Below are positions 1-5,169 of a stretch of 5,169 nucleotides of DNA, piece by piece (the first letter of the stretch is position 1; each line of letters opens with the position of its first letter). This stretch comes from Thioalkalivibrio sp. (GTDB lineage Bacteria > Pseudomonadota > Gammaproteobacteria > Ectothiorhodospirales > Ectothiorhodospiraceae): positions 1 to 5,169 of the forward strand of contig PWGH01000025.1 of the NCBI GenBank assembly GCA_003555285.1, read 5' to 3'. The notes beneath the pieces were generated by a model. That model ran no database searches. It had not been told where the DNA came from and saw only the letters and a list, made by a program, of their open reading frames with translations. The translations under genes and the position numbers were made by a program.

Positions 1-41
1 ACCGGCGACACAGGACAGTTGCCCGGCGCCGCGAATCGCGG
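1..41. repeat. 41-bp perfect direct repeat, left-edge copy
   Basis: Positions 1-41 are identical to 556-596, then diverge at 42 (a versus g at 597). The offset of 555 nt is 185 codons, so both copies encode AIRGAGQLSCVAG in subunit I. The window begins inside this copy, so its full length is unknown. The true family sequence after NR at residues 456-457 would not be expected to return to the cytoplasmic domain, so an assembly or amplification chimera is the leading explanation. Confidence 0.9.
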
Positions 42-1413
42 ACCGGTTGTAGATCGTCAGCAGGCAGGCGAGCGTGAGGAAGACGACCCCCCAGCCCAGA
101 GCGAGCTGCAACATCAGAATCGGATTGTAGAGCGGCGACATCCACAGCGCCGGCAGCAGTTCCTTGTAACCGAACACGCTGCCGAACAGCAGGCCGAAGA
201 CGACCGAGGACAAACCGGCCAGCACGCCGAAGATGTAGAAGCGCCCGAGCTTGCGCCGGAAGATCCAGGCGAGGCCGCCGAGCACCGCGCCGTGCCCGAC
301 GTCGCCGAACATCGTGCCGAACATCAGCAGGAAAGTCAGCGTGAACAGCAGGGTCGGGTCGATCTCGCCGTAGCGCGGGATGCCGTACTGGCGCACCAGC
401 ATCGCGAAGGGCTGCAACCAGCGGTTGCTGACCTCCACCGAGGGTACCTCGGGCCGTTCGTCCGCGCGCGGTTTGCGGCTTTGCAGGCTGTAGGGGTGAA
501 CCAGCGCGCCCTCGAGGCGCTGCTCCAGGGCCGGCAGGGCGTCGGCGGGGACCCAACCGGCGACACAGGACAGTTGCCCGGCGCCGCGAATCGCGGGGTC
601 CAGCGTCACGAAGGGTTCGGCGAGCTCCAGGACGGTCTCGGCTTCGGCCAGACGATCGTGGAACACCAGCGCACAGGTGCTCACCGCCTCGTGCAGCTCC
701 TCGCGGCCGATCCGGATCTTTTCGCGCCGCGCATCCTGTGCCGCCCGGATCGCCTGGGGCGAATCCTCGAGCCCGTGCGGCAGCGGAATCGCCTGAAACC
801 CGGCGGTCTTCAGCAGCGAACCGAGTTCGTCGGCCTTTTCTCCGGCCGGACCGACGATCACCACATGCGCGTTCGCGCCGCGCTGCTGGTAGGTGAACAA
901 CAGGTGGCCGGCGAGGCCCACCGCGCCCCTGAGCCGGTCCAGATTCTCCTGCGGCACGATGCCGACATAGAAATCCAGGAACCGGGTCTTGGTGCGCAAC
1001 ATCCCCAGATCGACCTGGAGTTCGGCGAAATTGGCCAGTGCCGCCTCTTCCTCGTTCAGCAGGCGCTCGGCCTCGTCGAGTTCGCGAAAGCCCTCCTGGT
1101 GCCGCAGGCACTGCTCCCAGGCCTCGCCCAGCCACGCATTGGTGGCCTCGAGCTCCTCCAGCGGCACCACCCGGACCGCGTTCAGATCGGGCTCCGGGTT
1201 CGGCAGGATCTGGCAGATCTTGTCCAGCCGGCTACGCGCCTGCTGGTATTCGCGTTGGTAACGGGAATCCGTCAGCGGGACCAGGCGCGTCTCCGCCGGC
1301 GGGCGGGGATCCGGATGGAAGCTCTCGGTCTCGGCCAGCGTCAGCGAGGCCTGCGGCAGATCCTCCTGCAGCACCAGCAGACGGACATGCTTCATGGGTT
1401 TCGGGGTCATCAT
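1..1413 (-). CDS. ntpI: V/A-type ATP synthase/ATPase subunit I (membrane stator subunit a), N-terminal 471 codons, cut by window edge
   Basis: Subunit I joins the peripheral stalks to the membrane and forms the ion half-channels facing the proteolipid ring. The start is the ATGATG at 1413-1408, after a purine-rich GGGGGAAGG; ATG at 1413 overlaps the subunit C TGA by 4 nt, implying translational coupling. Residues 1-330 form the cytoplasmic half, with a charged coiled coil near 100-130 and the family GWVP motif at 286-289. The membrane half begins with YGIPRYGEIDPT (343-354), followed by the conserved MFGTMFGD (364-371) and GHG. Hydrophobic segments lie near 354-370, 372-387, 392-414 and 431-455. 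The essential membrane arginine of this family lies further C-terminal and is not in the window. The last 13 codons (1-41) exactly repeat codons 274-286, so the sequence after residue about 458 may not be genuine. Symbols vary (atpI, ntpI). The family assignment is secure. Confidence 0.93.
   Translation of the reverse strand, partial: MMTPKPMKHVRLLVLQEDLPQASLTLAETESFHPDPRPPAETRLVPLTDSRYQREYQQARSRLDKICQILPNPEPDLNAVRVVPLEELEATNAWLGEAWEQCLRHQEGFRELDEAERLLNEEEAALANFAELQVDLGMLRTKTRFLDFYVGIVPQENLDRLRGAVGLAGHLLFTYQQRGANAHVVIVGPAGEKADELGSLLKTAGFQAIPLPHGLEDSPQAIRAAQDARREKIRIGREELHEAVSTCALVFHDRLAEAETVLELAEPFVTLDPAIRGAGQLSCVAGWVPADALPALEQRLEGALVHPYSLQSRKPRADERPEVPSVEVSNRWLQPFAMLVRQYGIPRYGEIDPTLLFTLTFLLMFGTMFGDVGHGAVLGGLAWIFRRKLGRFYIFGVLAGLSSVVFGLLFGSVFGYKELLPALWMSPLYNPILMLQLALGWGVVFLTLACLLTIYNRSAIRGAGQLSCVAG
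556..596. repeat. 41-bp perfect direct repeat, internal copy within subunit I
   Basis: This copy lies in the cytoplasmic half of subunit I, just ahead of the GWVP motif, where this sequence fits the family. It is therefore taken as the genuine location; the copy at 1-41 is the suspect one. Confidence 0.9.
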
Positions 1414-2474
1414 GCGGCCTTCCCCCGCGGCTCGGCGCAGGTGCGGTCGCTCAACCCGAGCGCCATCTCCGTGCGCGCCTGCGGCAGGTTCAGCAGGCGC
1501 CCCTGCATCAGCGTGAATATGAGGCGCAGATCGGACTCGCGCAGAATCAGGTAGGCCAGCGCACGGCTGAGGCCGGAGTGCCCATGGCGCAGGATGTGCC
1601 GCGCGATGCCGTCCAGGTACTGGCCCAGGCGCCGCTGGACGTCCATCAGGTTCTCGGCCTCCGCGAGCCGGCCGCGCAAGGGCTCCGGCAGCGCATCGAG
1701 CACCTTGGCCTGGTCGTCGAAGCCGACCAGATGCAGCAGCCGATCGCGATGCATCAGGTGCGGGGAGGGCACCAGCTGATAGAAGGTCTCCGAAGAGGAC
1801 AATTGATACTTGAAGCGAAAGCGCAGCAGCCACAGGATATTGGCTCGATCAACCAGGGCGCCGACCAGCGTCTTCATCTGGCGCTGACCCTCGCCCGAAC
1901 CCACCTGCGTCACCCGGCGCGCGAGTTCCGAATAGTAGCGTTGGTCGATGGTCGCCTCGAGCGCGAAGGCCTCCTGGCGTTTTTCGTAGATCTCGCGCGC
2001 CTGGCGGGCGAGCAGGCTGAGCGGCCCGCGTTCCAGGGTGCGCAGCAACTCGACCGCGTTCTCGGCGCGAAACAGGTCCTCCTTCGCCAGACGCATCTGC
2101 GGGGGCAAATCGTAGAGGTTCTCGCGGATCTCCTGAGCATCGAGCTGATGGATCTTGCCGCGCAACAAGGTCTTCAGATTGAACAACGCGTACTTGCGCG
2201 CCCAGGCCAGGACCAGCTGGCGCTCGTCTGCGCGCATCGGCCGCACCAGCACCGTCAATTCCGCCAGCAGCACCTGGATCAAAGACTGTTCGATGGCGCG
2301 GCTCTTGCTGCGCACGCTGCCCGGCTCTTCCAGCAGCGTGCCCATCTCGAAGCGCTGGCCGAGGTCCTGCAGACCGAACTGCGCCAGTTGCTGGACCTCG
2401 CTACGCTCGAGCAATTGCGTCGCCTTGGCGGCGACCCGGGTATTCAGGTACGCATTCTGGGCGATGTGGCTCAT
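1410..2474 (-). CDS. ntpC: V/A-type ATPase subunit C (AC39/V0D family, central-stalk socket)
   Basis: This 354-residue protein should be the funnel-shaped subunit (C in bacteria and archaea, d in eukaryotes) that seats the central rotor shaft on the proteolipid ring. The length fits the AC39 family (about 320-350). The sequence is almost entirely alpha-helical. Family-like signatures are NAYLNTRV at 7-14, a DRANILWLLRFR helix at 209-220, and the C-terminal AYLILRESDLRLIF (307-320), matching the usual ayll.kE.E..nl pattern. The start is ATG at 2474. No in-frame ATG, GTG or TTG occurs between it and the TGA ending the upstream gene at 2538-2540, so the start is forced, although the Shine-Dalgarno (GGTTGAG) is weak. 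It lies 63 nt behind the stalk gene and overlaps the subunit I gene by 4 nt, as expected for one transcript. Family assignment rests on pattern recognition plus the adjacent subunit I. Confidence 0.9.
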   Translation of the reverse strand: MSHIAQNAYLNTRVAAKATQLLERSEVQQLAQFGLQDLGQRFEMGTLLEEPGSVRSKSRAIEQSLIQVLLAELTVLVRPMRADERQLVLAWARKYALFNLKTLLRGKIHQLDAQEIRENLYDLPPQMRLAKEDLFRAENAVELLRTLERGPLSLLARQAREIYEKRQEAFALEATIDQRYYSELARRVTQVGSGEGQRQMKTLVGALVDRANILWLLRFRFKYQLSSSETFYQLVPSPHLMHRDRLLHLVGFDDQAKVLDALPEPLRGRLAEAENLMDVQRRLGQYLDGIARHILRHGHSGLSRALAYLILRESDLRLIFTLMQGRLLNLPQARTEMALGLSDRTCAEPRGKAA

Positions 2475-2537
2475 CTCAACCGAGACCGGGTTGGTCGGCG
2501 GCGGCAGAAACGGGATCCGTGGGCTGCGGGCCTGCGC

Positions 2538-2855
2538 TCACAGGCGACTGTCCATCAGAATGCGAAAGGCGGCGCTCAGGGCCTCGTCCTCACGCTCCTC
2601 GGCGGTATCGCGCAAGCGCTCGTGGCGCTCGCCGTAGCGACGCTCCACCTCGGCGATGGTGGTGGTGGCCCGTTCTTCGGAACGGGCGATCCAGGTTTGT
2701 TGCAACTCGGGAATGCGGGCGGTGAAGGCCTCGTCGAGTTCGCGGGTTTCGGCCATGGCCAGCCGGATGGTCCGCTCGTGCTCCTCCTCGGCCTCGCGGG
2801 CGATGGTCTCGGCCCGAAGTTCGGCGTCAAGCAGGCGTTGCAGCGTATCGTCCAT
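2538..2855 (-). CDS. V/A-type ATPase peripheral-stalk coiled-coil subunit, G/H-like
   Basis: This 105-residue, highly charged protein is predicted to be one continuous helix. It starts MDDTLQRLLDAELRAE, is rich in Glu, Arg and Ala, and has no membrane segment. That fits the short peripheral-stalk subunit (Thermus G, Methanosarcina AhaH, Enterococcus NtpF), which pairs with subunit E and resists rotation of the catalytic head. Length and first position in the operon, ahead of C and I, agree with that family. Low-complexity coiled coils are hard to assign from sequence alone, so the call leans on context. The start ATG is preceded by GAGAG about 7 nt upstream, a poor Shine-Dalgarno, and by the stop codon of a possible leader ORF 9 nt upstream, so coupled translation is plausible. 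A candidate that could also fit is another small stator subunit such as an E-type fragment, but E proteins are normally near 190 residues. Confidence 0.75.
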   Translation of the reverse strand: MDDTLQRLLDAELRAETIAREAEEEHERTIRLAMAETRELDEAFTARIPELQQTWIARSEERATTTIAEVERRYGERHERLRDTAEEREDEALSAAFRILMDSRL

Positions 2856-2864
2856 GGGAGGCTC

Positions 2865-2975
2865 TCAGGCGGATCTGGGATAGCGAACGTGGGTGCCCGT
2901 CCCGCGAAAAAACCGCAAAAAGACACCGGAACCAAGCCCCAATCGATGCCCCTGAACAGGGCTTGGACCGGGCAT
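2865..2975 (-). CDS. Possible 36-codon leader ORF of the V-ATPase operon
   Basis: An ATG at 2975 is preceded by GAGGAG (2987-2982) with 6-nt spacing, the best Shine-Dalgarno in the operon. It opens 36 codons beginning MPGPSPVQGHRLGLGSG and ending in TGA at 2867-2865, 9 nt before the stalk-subunit ATG. The frame is the same as that of the stalk subunit and subunit C. The peptide is basic with a short aromatic patch (VFLRFFR, 18-24). I recognise no family. It could be a regulatory leader peptide, a translational-coupling device for the weakly initiated stalk gene, or chance. Its 5' half overlaps interleaved inverted repeats that would pair the start codon. Coding status is inferred only from the ribosome-binding site, promoter spacing and position. 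Confidence 0.3.
   Translation of the reverse strand: MPGPSPVQGHRLGLGSGVFLRFFRGTGTHVRYPRSA
2932..2975 (-). promoter_or_regulatory. Interleaved inverted repeats in the V-ATPase leader (possible H-type pseudoknot)
   Basis: In the minus-strand transcript, AUGCCC (2975-2970) can pair with GGGCAU (2951-2946), and CCAAGCCC (2966-2959) with GGGCUUGG (2939-2932). The arms do not overlap and are interleaved, giving 6-bp and 8-bp stems with connecting loops of 3, 7 and 6 nt, which is compatible with an H-type pseudoknot or two mutually exclusive hairpins. The first stem would bury the start codon of the leader ORF. A short nested alternative, CCCTG-TT-CAGGG, competes with both. No immediate U-run follows, so it is not a canonical terminator; TTTTT and TTTTTT runs lie 10-25 nt downstream. 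Functional meaning is inferred. Confidence 0.35.
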
Positions 2976-3006
2976 ATGGTACTCCTCGCCCCATAAGCCG
3001 TCCAGA

Positions 3007-3015
3007 ATCTTAGCA
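3007..3015 (-). promoter_or_regulatory. Candidate extended -10 promoter for the V-ATPase operon
   Basis: On the minus strand this reads TGC-TAAGAT: the TGN extension plus a hexamer matching TATAAT at four of six positions. No good -35 is seen at 16-18 nt upstream. Transcription would start near 3000, about 25 nt before the leader ATG at 2975. This is the only sigma-70-like -10 I found between the helicase stop and the operon. Confidence 0.4.
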
Positions 3016-3034
3016 AATAGTCATGAACCCGCCC

Positions 3035-3058
3035 GTAGGAGGCGAGCCCCTCGGCGAC
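3035..3058 (+). repeat. REP-like unit, copy 1
   Basis: A 24-nt unit made of head GTAGGAGG, a stem-loop CGAG-CCC-CTCG, and tail GCGAC. It is identical to the unit at 3125-3148 and inverted relative to the unit at 3077-3101. The 5' GTAG tetranucleotide followed by a small hairpin is the known layout of repetitive extragenic palindromes mobilised by RAYT (TnpA-REP) tyrosine transposases. No transposase gene is in the window. Confidence 0.7.
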
Positions 3059-3076
3059 ACGGCGCCACCGAAGGGC

Positions 3077-3101
3077 ATCGCCCAGAGGGCTGGCCTCCTA
3101 C
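3077..3101 (-). repeat. REP-like unit, inverted copy with compensatory stem change
   Basis: On the minus strand the unit has head GTAGGAGG, stem-loop CCAG-CCCT-CTGG, and tail GCGAT. Head and tail match the two plus-strand copies, while the second stem pair is C-G instead of G-C. It lies tail-to-tail with the copy at 3035, with 18 nt between, and head-to-head with the copy at 3125, so the trio resembles a BIME cluster. The outer GTAGGAGGC/GCCTCCTAC arms at 3035-3043 and 3093-3101 can form a larger hairpin. Confidence 0.68.
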
Positions 3102-3124
3102 AAAACCAGACCCCGTCCACCCGT

Positions 3125-3148
3125 GTAGGAGGCGAGCCCCTCGGCGAC
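3125..3148 (+). repeat. REP-like unit, copy 3
   Basis: Identical over 24 nt to the unit at 3035-3058. It sits 24 nt beyond the stop codon of the helicase gene, so it would lie in that gene's 3' untranslated RNA. REP hairpins there can block 3' exonucleases or act at transcript ends; that role is inferred, and no U-rich intrinsic terminator follows the helicase gene. Confidence 0.7.
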
Positions 3149-3172
3149 CGCCCTGTACAGCGACGCGTTTCC

Positions 3173-4561
3173 CTAGCGGCCGCGGCCGCCGGAGCGGTGG
3201 GTGGTGCCGGGGCGGGGGCCGGCACCGGTCGCACCGCTTCGGGCCTTGGGTCCGCCGCCGCCGGGCTTGCCGCCACCGGGGCCGCCGCCCTTGCCAAAGC
3301 CACGCCCGGCACCGTTGCCACTGGGCGCACGCGCCTTCGCCGGTTCGTTACGCCCGCGGCCGCCGCCGCGATGCTCCGGGCTGCGCAGCTGCACCGGCTG
3401 CGCCCGCGCGTTGGGATCCGGCTCGAAGCCGTCCACCGTCTGGCGCGGCATCGAGGTCTTGGTCAGGCGCTCGATATTGCGCAGGAAATCCAGTTCATCC
3501 ACACAGACCAGCGAGGTGGCGACGCCGTTGGAACCGGCCCGCCCGGTGCGTCCGATTCGGTGCACGTAGTCCTCGGCGATGTTCGGCAGCTCGTAGTTGA
3601 CCACGTGCGGCAGTTCGCTGATGTCGATGCCGCGGGCGGCGATGTCGGTGGCGACCAGCACGCGCAGGTCGCCCTTCTTGAACTCGGCCAGCGCCTTGGT
3701 GCGGGCGGTCTGGCTCTTGTTGCCGTGGATCGCCATCGAGCGGATGTCGTCGCGGGCCAGTTGTTCGGCCAGGCGATTCGCGCCGTGCTTGGTGCGCGTG
3801 AACACCAGCACCTGGCTCCAGTCCTCGCTCTTGATCAGGTGGGTGAGCACCTGGCGCTTCTGGTCCCGGTTCACCTCGTAGATCGTCTGCGCGATGTTGT
3901 CGGCGGTGGCATTGCGCTTGGCCACCTGGATCAACTCGGGCCGGTCCAGCAGGCCGTCCGCCAGCCGCTTGATTTCGTCGGAGAAGGTTGCGGAGAACAG
4001 CAGGTTCTGGCGCTTCTTCGGCAGCAGGGCCAGGATCTTGCGGATGTCCCGGATGAAGCCCATGTCGAGCATGCGGTCGGCTTCGTCGAGCACCAGGATC
4101 TGCACCTGGGACAGGTCCAGCGTGCCTTGCTGCACATGGTCGAGCAGGCGACCGGGGGTGGCCACCAGAATGTCCACGCCGTTGCGCAGGCGGCTGATCT
4201 GGGGGTTGATGCTCACACCCCCGAACATCGCGAGCGAACTCAGCTTGGTGTACTTGCCGTAGGTGCGCACACTTTCTTCGACCTGGGCGGCGAGTTCGCG
4301 GGTCGGTGTCAGCATCAGGCTGCGCACCGGCGCACGGCCGTTACGCGCCGTCGCCTGCGCGCCCGGTTGCGACAACAGGTGCAGGATCGGCAACACGAAA
4401 CCGGCGGTCTTGCCGGTGCCGGTCTGGGCGCCGCCCATCAGGTCGCGCCCTGCGAGGACCACCGGAATCGCCTGGGTCTGAATCGGGGTCGGGGTGGTAT
4501 AGCCGTGTTCGGTGACGGCACGAACGAGTTCCTCGGCGAGGCCGAGATCGGAAAAATGCAT
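3173..4561 (-). CDS. rhlE: ATP-dependent RNA helicase, DEAD-box family, RhlE-type
   Basis: A cytoplasmic ATP-dependent RNA unwinding enzyme; RhlE proteins act in ribosome assembly and RNA turnover. All helicase motifs are present in the 462 residues: upstream F3 and Q motif GYTTPTPIQ (20-28), Walker A AQTGTGKT (45-52), PTRELA (86-91), TPGR (135-138), DEAD (159-162), SAT (190-192), VFTRTK (253-258), TDIAARGID (305-313) and HRIGRTGR (334-341). The core ends near residue 375. Residues about 398-462 are a Gly/Arg/Pro/Lys-rich, disordered tail with GRG and RGR ends, typical of RhlE and probably RNA-binding. The ATG at 4561 has GGAG at 4570-4567 with 5-nt spacing, and the protein begins MHFSDLGL like other RhlE proteins, so the start is well supported. 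It is transcribed divergently from the membrane protein gene at 4878. RhlE is preferred over SrmB, RhlB or DeaD by length and start. Confidence 0.96.
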   Translation of the reverse strand: MHFSDLGLAEELVRAVTEHGYTTPTPIQTQAIPVVLAGRDLMGGAQTGTGKTAGFVLPILHLLSQPGAQATARNGRAPVRSLMLTPTRELAAQVEESVRTYGKYTKLSSLAMFGGVSINPQISRLRNGVDILVATPGRLLDHVQQGTLDLSQVQILVLDEADRMLDMGFIRDIRKILALLPKKRQNLLFSATFSDEIKRLADGLLDRPELIQVAKRNATADNIAQTIYEVNRDQKRQVLTHLIKSEDWSQVLVFTRTKHGANRLAEQLARDDIRSMAIHGNKSQTARTKALAEFKKGDLRVLVATDIAARGIDISELPHVVNYELPNIAEDYVHRIGRTGRAGSNGVATSLVCVDELDFLRNIERLTKTSMPRQTVDGFEPDPNARAQPVQLRSPEHRGGGRGRNEPAKARAPSGNGAGRGFGKGGGPGGGKPGGGGPKARSGATGAGPRPGTTHRSGGRGR

Positions 4562-4603
4562 GGAGGCTCCAAAACGTCATCGGCCTGCCGTCACTTGAGG
4601 ACG

Positions 4604-4666
4604 CCAGTCTTAGGCTGATGGGGGTGGTCTCGAAGACCAGGAATCAGGGCACGACCGGGAGACTGG
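4604..4666 (-). promoter_or_regulatory. Nested three-tier stem in the rhlE 5' leader
   Basis: In the minus-strand transcript CCAGUCU (4666-4660) pairs with AGACUGG (4610-4604), enclosing CUGAU (4647-4643) with AUCAG (4619-4615), enclosing UGGUCU-UCG-AGACCA (4639-4625). This gives 18 perfect pairs on one axis in 63 nt, starting about 13 nt after the predicted transcription start and ending 33 nt before the Shine-Dalgarno. No U-run follows, so it is not an intrinsic terminator. A role in controlling helicase synthesis, possibly by the helicase itself, is inferred; helicase leaders elsewhere (for example E. coli deaD) are long and regulated. Confidence 0.4.
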
Positions 4667-4685
4667 AGCTGAAGTCGCGCCGCGC

Positions 4686-4694
4686 ACTATAGCA
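4686..4694 (-). promoter_or_regulatory. Candidate extended -10 promoter for rhlE
   Basis: On the minus strand this reads TGC-TATAGT, matching TATAAT at five of six with a TGN extension. The -35 region is GC-rich with no clear TTGACA. Transcription would start near 4679, leaving a leader of about 118 nt before the helicase ATG. Confidence 0.5.
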
Positions 4695-4805
4695 GAGTGG
4701 CCCGGCCGCCGGTAGGGTCGCGTTGCCAGGCGCGCGCTTGCGAACCCAGATGTCCCCGAGCCCGAGGCCAAGCCTGCAAGGGGCAATTTAGCTGAGAATT
4801 CGGCT

Positions 4806-4833
4806 TTCTCAATCGGCTGGGAAAGACGATAAT
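4806..4833 (+). promoter_or_regulatory. Possible sigma-70 promoter for the plus-strand gene
   Basis: TTCTCA (4806-4811, four of six matches to TTGACA) and GATAAT (4828-4833, five of six matches to TATAAT) are separated by 16 nt. The start would be near 4840, about 38 nt before the ATG at 4878. Confidence 0.4.
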
Positions 4834-4877
4834 GGCCGGTTCGATGGGGTTTTCCTATCCGCCCGGAGGCGGTCATC

Positions 4878-5169
4878 ATGTTGGGTCTTTTTCGCCGTCA
4901 GGAGGAGGAATTCTCCCAGGTCAGCGCCACGGCAGGCGAGCGCGTGCACCTGGAAGTGGAGGGTCGCAGCCGCATCAATGATGTGGTGTCGAGTGCCCGC
5001 CGGGTGCCATGGAGCCTGAACCTGCTGCAACTGCTCTGGGCCGCCGGCCCGGTCACCTTCCTGGCGATGCAGGGCGGGTACTGGATGGGCTTCGGTCATG
5101 CCGCACCGGCCGCCAACTTCATCTTCTTCGCCGTATTCACGTTGCTGTTCGGCCTGATCGGCTTGCTGG
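4878..5169 (+). CDS. Unrecognised membrane protein, N-terminal 97 residues, cut by window edge
   Basis: The ATG at 4878 follows GGAGG (4865-4869) at 8-nt spacing, and the frame stays open to the window end. The protein begins MLGLFRRQEEEF, then a polar, charged stretch to about residue 43, with no signal peptide. Two hydrophobic segments follow: about 46-64 (SLNLLQLLWAAGPVTFLAM) and 78-97 (AANFIFFAVFTLLFGLIGLL), joined by a short loop with aromatic residues and glycines. Thus it is probably an inner-membrane protein with a cytoplasmic N-terminus. I do not recognise the family, and the part visible is too short to say whether it is a small membrane protein or the anchor of a larger sensor or enzyme. 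It is divergent from rhlE, which gives no clear functional link. Confidence 0.75.
   Translation, partial: MLGLFRRQEEEFSQVSATAGERVHLEVEGRSRINDVVSSARRVPWSLNLLQLLWAAGPVTFLAMQGGYWMGFGHAAPAANFIFFAVFTLLFGLIGLL

Larger units (their letters stand above)
2856..3172. other. Intergenic region between rhlE and the V-ATPase operon
   Basis: These 317 nt separate two genes on the same strand. From the helicase side they hold three REP-like units (3035-3148), a candidate extended -10 (3007-3015), a Shine-Dalgarno and possible 36-codon ORF (2987-2865), and the interleaved inverted repeats (2932-2975). I see no tRNA, no insertion-sequence ends and no intrinsic terminator. The REP cluster plus a new promoter suggests the helicase and the ATPase are separate transcription units. 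Confidence 0.6.
4562..4877. other. Divergent intergenic region between rhlE and the plus-strand membrane protein gene
   Basis: These 316 nt hold the rhlE Shine-Dalgarno, structured leader and candidate promoter (4562-4694) and, on the other side, a weak promoter and GGAGG ribosome-binding site for the plus-strand gene (4806-4869). Between about 4695 and 4800 I see only GC-rich sequence with no recognisable operator, RNA gene or repeat. Confidence 0.6.

Noticed and set aside
19..1554. Long plus-strand open frame (511 codons) opposite subunits I and C.
   Set aside because: It is antisense to well-recognised genes, has low-complexity Arg/Gln/Gly-rich content, and arises from GC-rich codon bias leaving the opposite strand free of stops.
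2880..2935. T-runs (minus strand) after the CCAAGCCC/GGGCTTGG stem as an intrinsic terminator or attenuator, or as a frameshift slippery site.
   Set aside because: The first U-run begins 10 nt after the stem and is broken by GCGG, and the runs are not in a slippery X XXY YYZ register with the leader ORF; any stem lies upstream, not downstream, of them.
1038..2996. 652-codon plus-strand open frame opposite the V-ATPase genes.
   Set aside because: Antisense to three supported genes and covering intergenic sequence too; composition is repetitive Arg/Gln/Ala with no recognisable domain.
2576..3016. 146-codon minus-strand frame crossing the V-ATPase leader and stalk gene.
   Set aside because: It overlaps the coiled-coil stalk gene in another frame and is Pro/Arg-rich, as expected from an out-of-frame reading of GC-rich sequence.
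3035..3101. Large imperfect inverted repeat as an intrinsic terminator for rhlE.
   Set aside because: No U-run follows it in the helicase direction; the pattern is better explained by two opposed REP-like units.
3023..4618. 531-codon plus-strand open frame opposite rhlE.
   Set aside because: Complement of a complete DEAD-box helicase with every motif; the frame starts inside the REP cluster and shows no domain.
4610..4879. 89-codon minus-strand open frame in the divergent intergenic region.
   Set aside because: Its start lies at the ATG of the plus-strand gene with no ribosome-binding site, and it overlaps the rhlE promoter and structured leader.

Overview
The window is GC-rich (roughly 60-65% by eye) and carries three V/A-type ATPase genes, an RhlE-type DEAD-box RNA helicase, and the start of an unrecognised membrane protein. 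RhlE, REP-like GTAGGAG... elements and codon use point to a proteobacterium. A gammaproteobacterium, perhaps a Chromatiales or Competibacter relative, is my best guess, but the genus is an inference I cannot confirm. Both window edges cut through genes, so this looks like a whole short contig.

Layout, left to right. Positions 1-1413 (minus) hold the N-terminal 471 codons of the membrane/stator subunit I. Positions 1410-2474 (minus) hold subunit C, the central-stalk socket (AC39/V0D family), whose stop overlaps the subunit I start by 4 nt. Positions 2538-2855 (minus) hold a 105-residue coiled-coil peripheral-stalk subunit of the G/H type. Together these are the first genes of a V/A-ATPase operon read right to left; the proteolipid K and catalytic A/B subunits would be expected beyond the left edge. 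Upstream of the operon (2856-3172) are a candidate extended -10 promoter, a possible 36-codon leader ORF with its own Shine-Dalgarno site, interleaved inverted repeats that fit an H-type pseudoknot, and a cluster of three REP-like units.

Positions 3173-4561 (minus) hold a complete rhlE-like helicase with a Gly/Arg-rich tail. Its leader contains an extended -10 and a three-tier nested stem. A divergent gene starts at 4878 on the plus strand and runs off the right edge; its first 97 residues contain two likely membrane helices.

The main points for a second look are: (1) a perfect 41-bp direct repeat at the left edge, exactly 185 codons from its other copy inside subunit I, probably an assembly artefact but possibly an internal duplication; (2) the leader ORF and possible pseudoknot in front of the V-ATPase operon; (3) the structured leader of the helicase gene; (4) the REP-like units, which show a compensatory base-pair change. 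I see no mobile element, CRISPR array, tRNA or rRNA.
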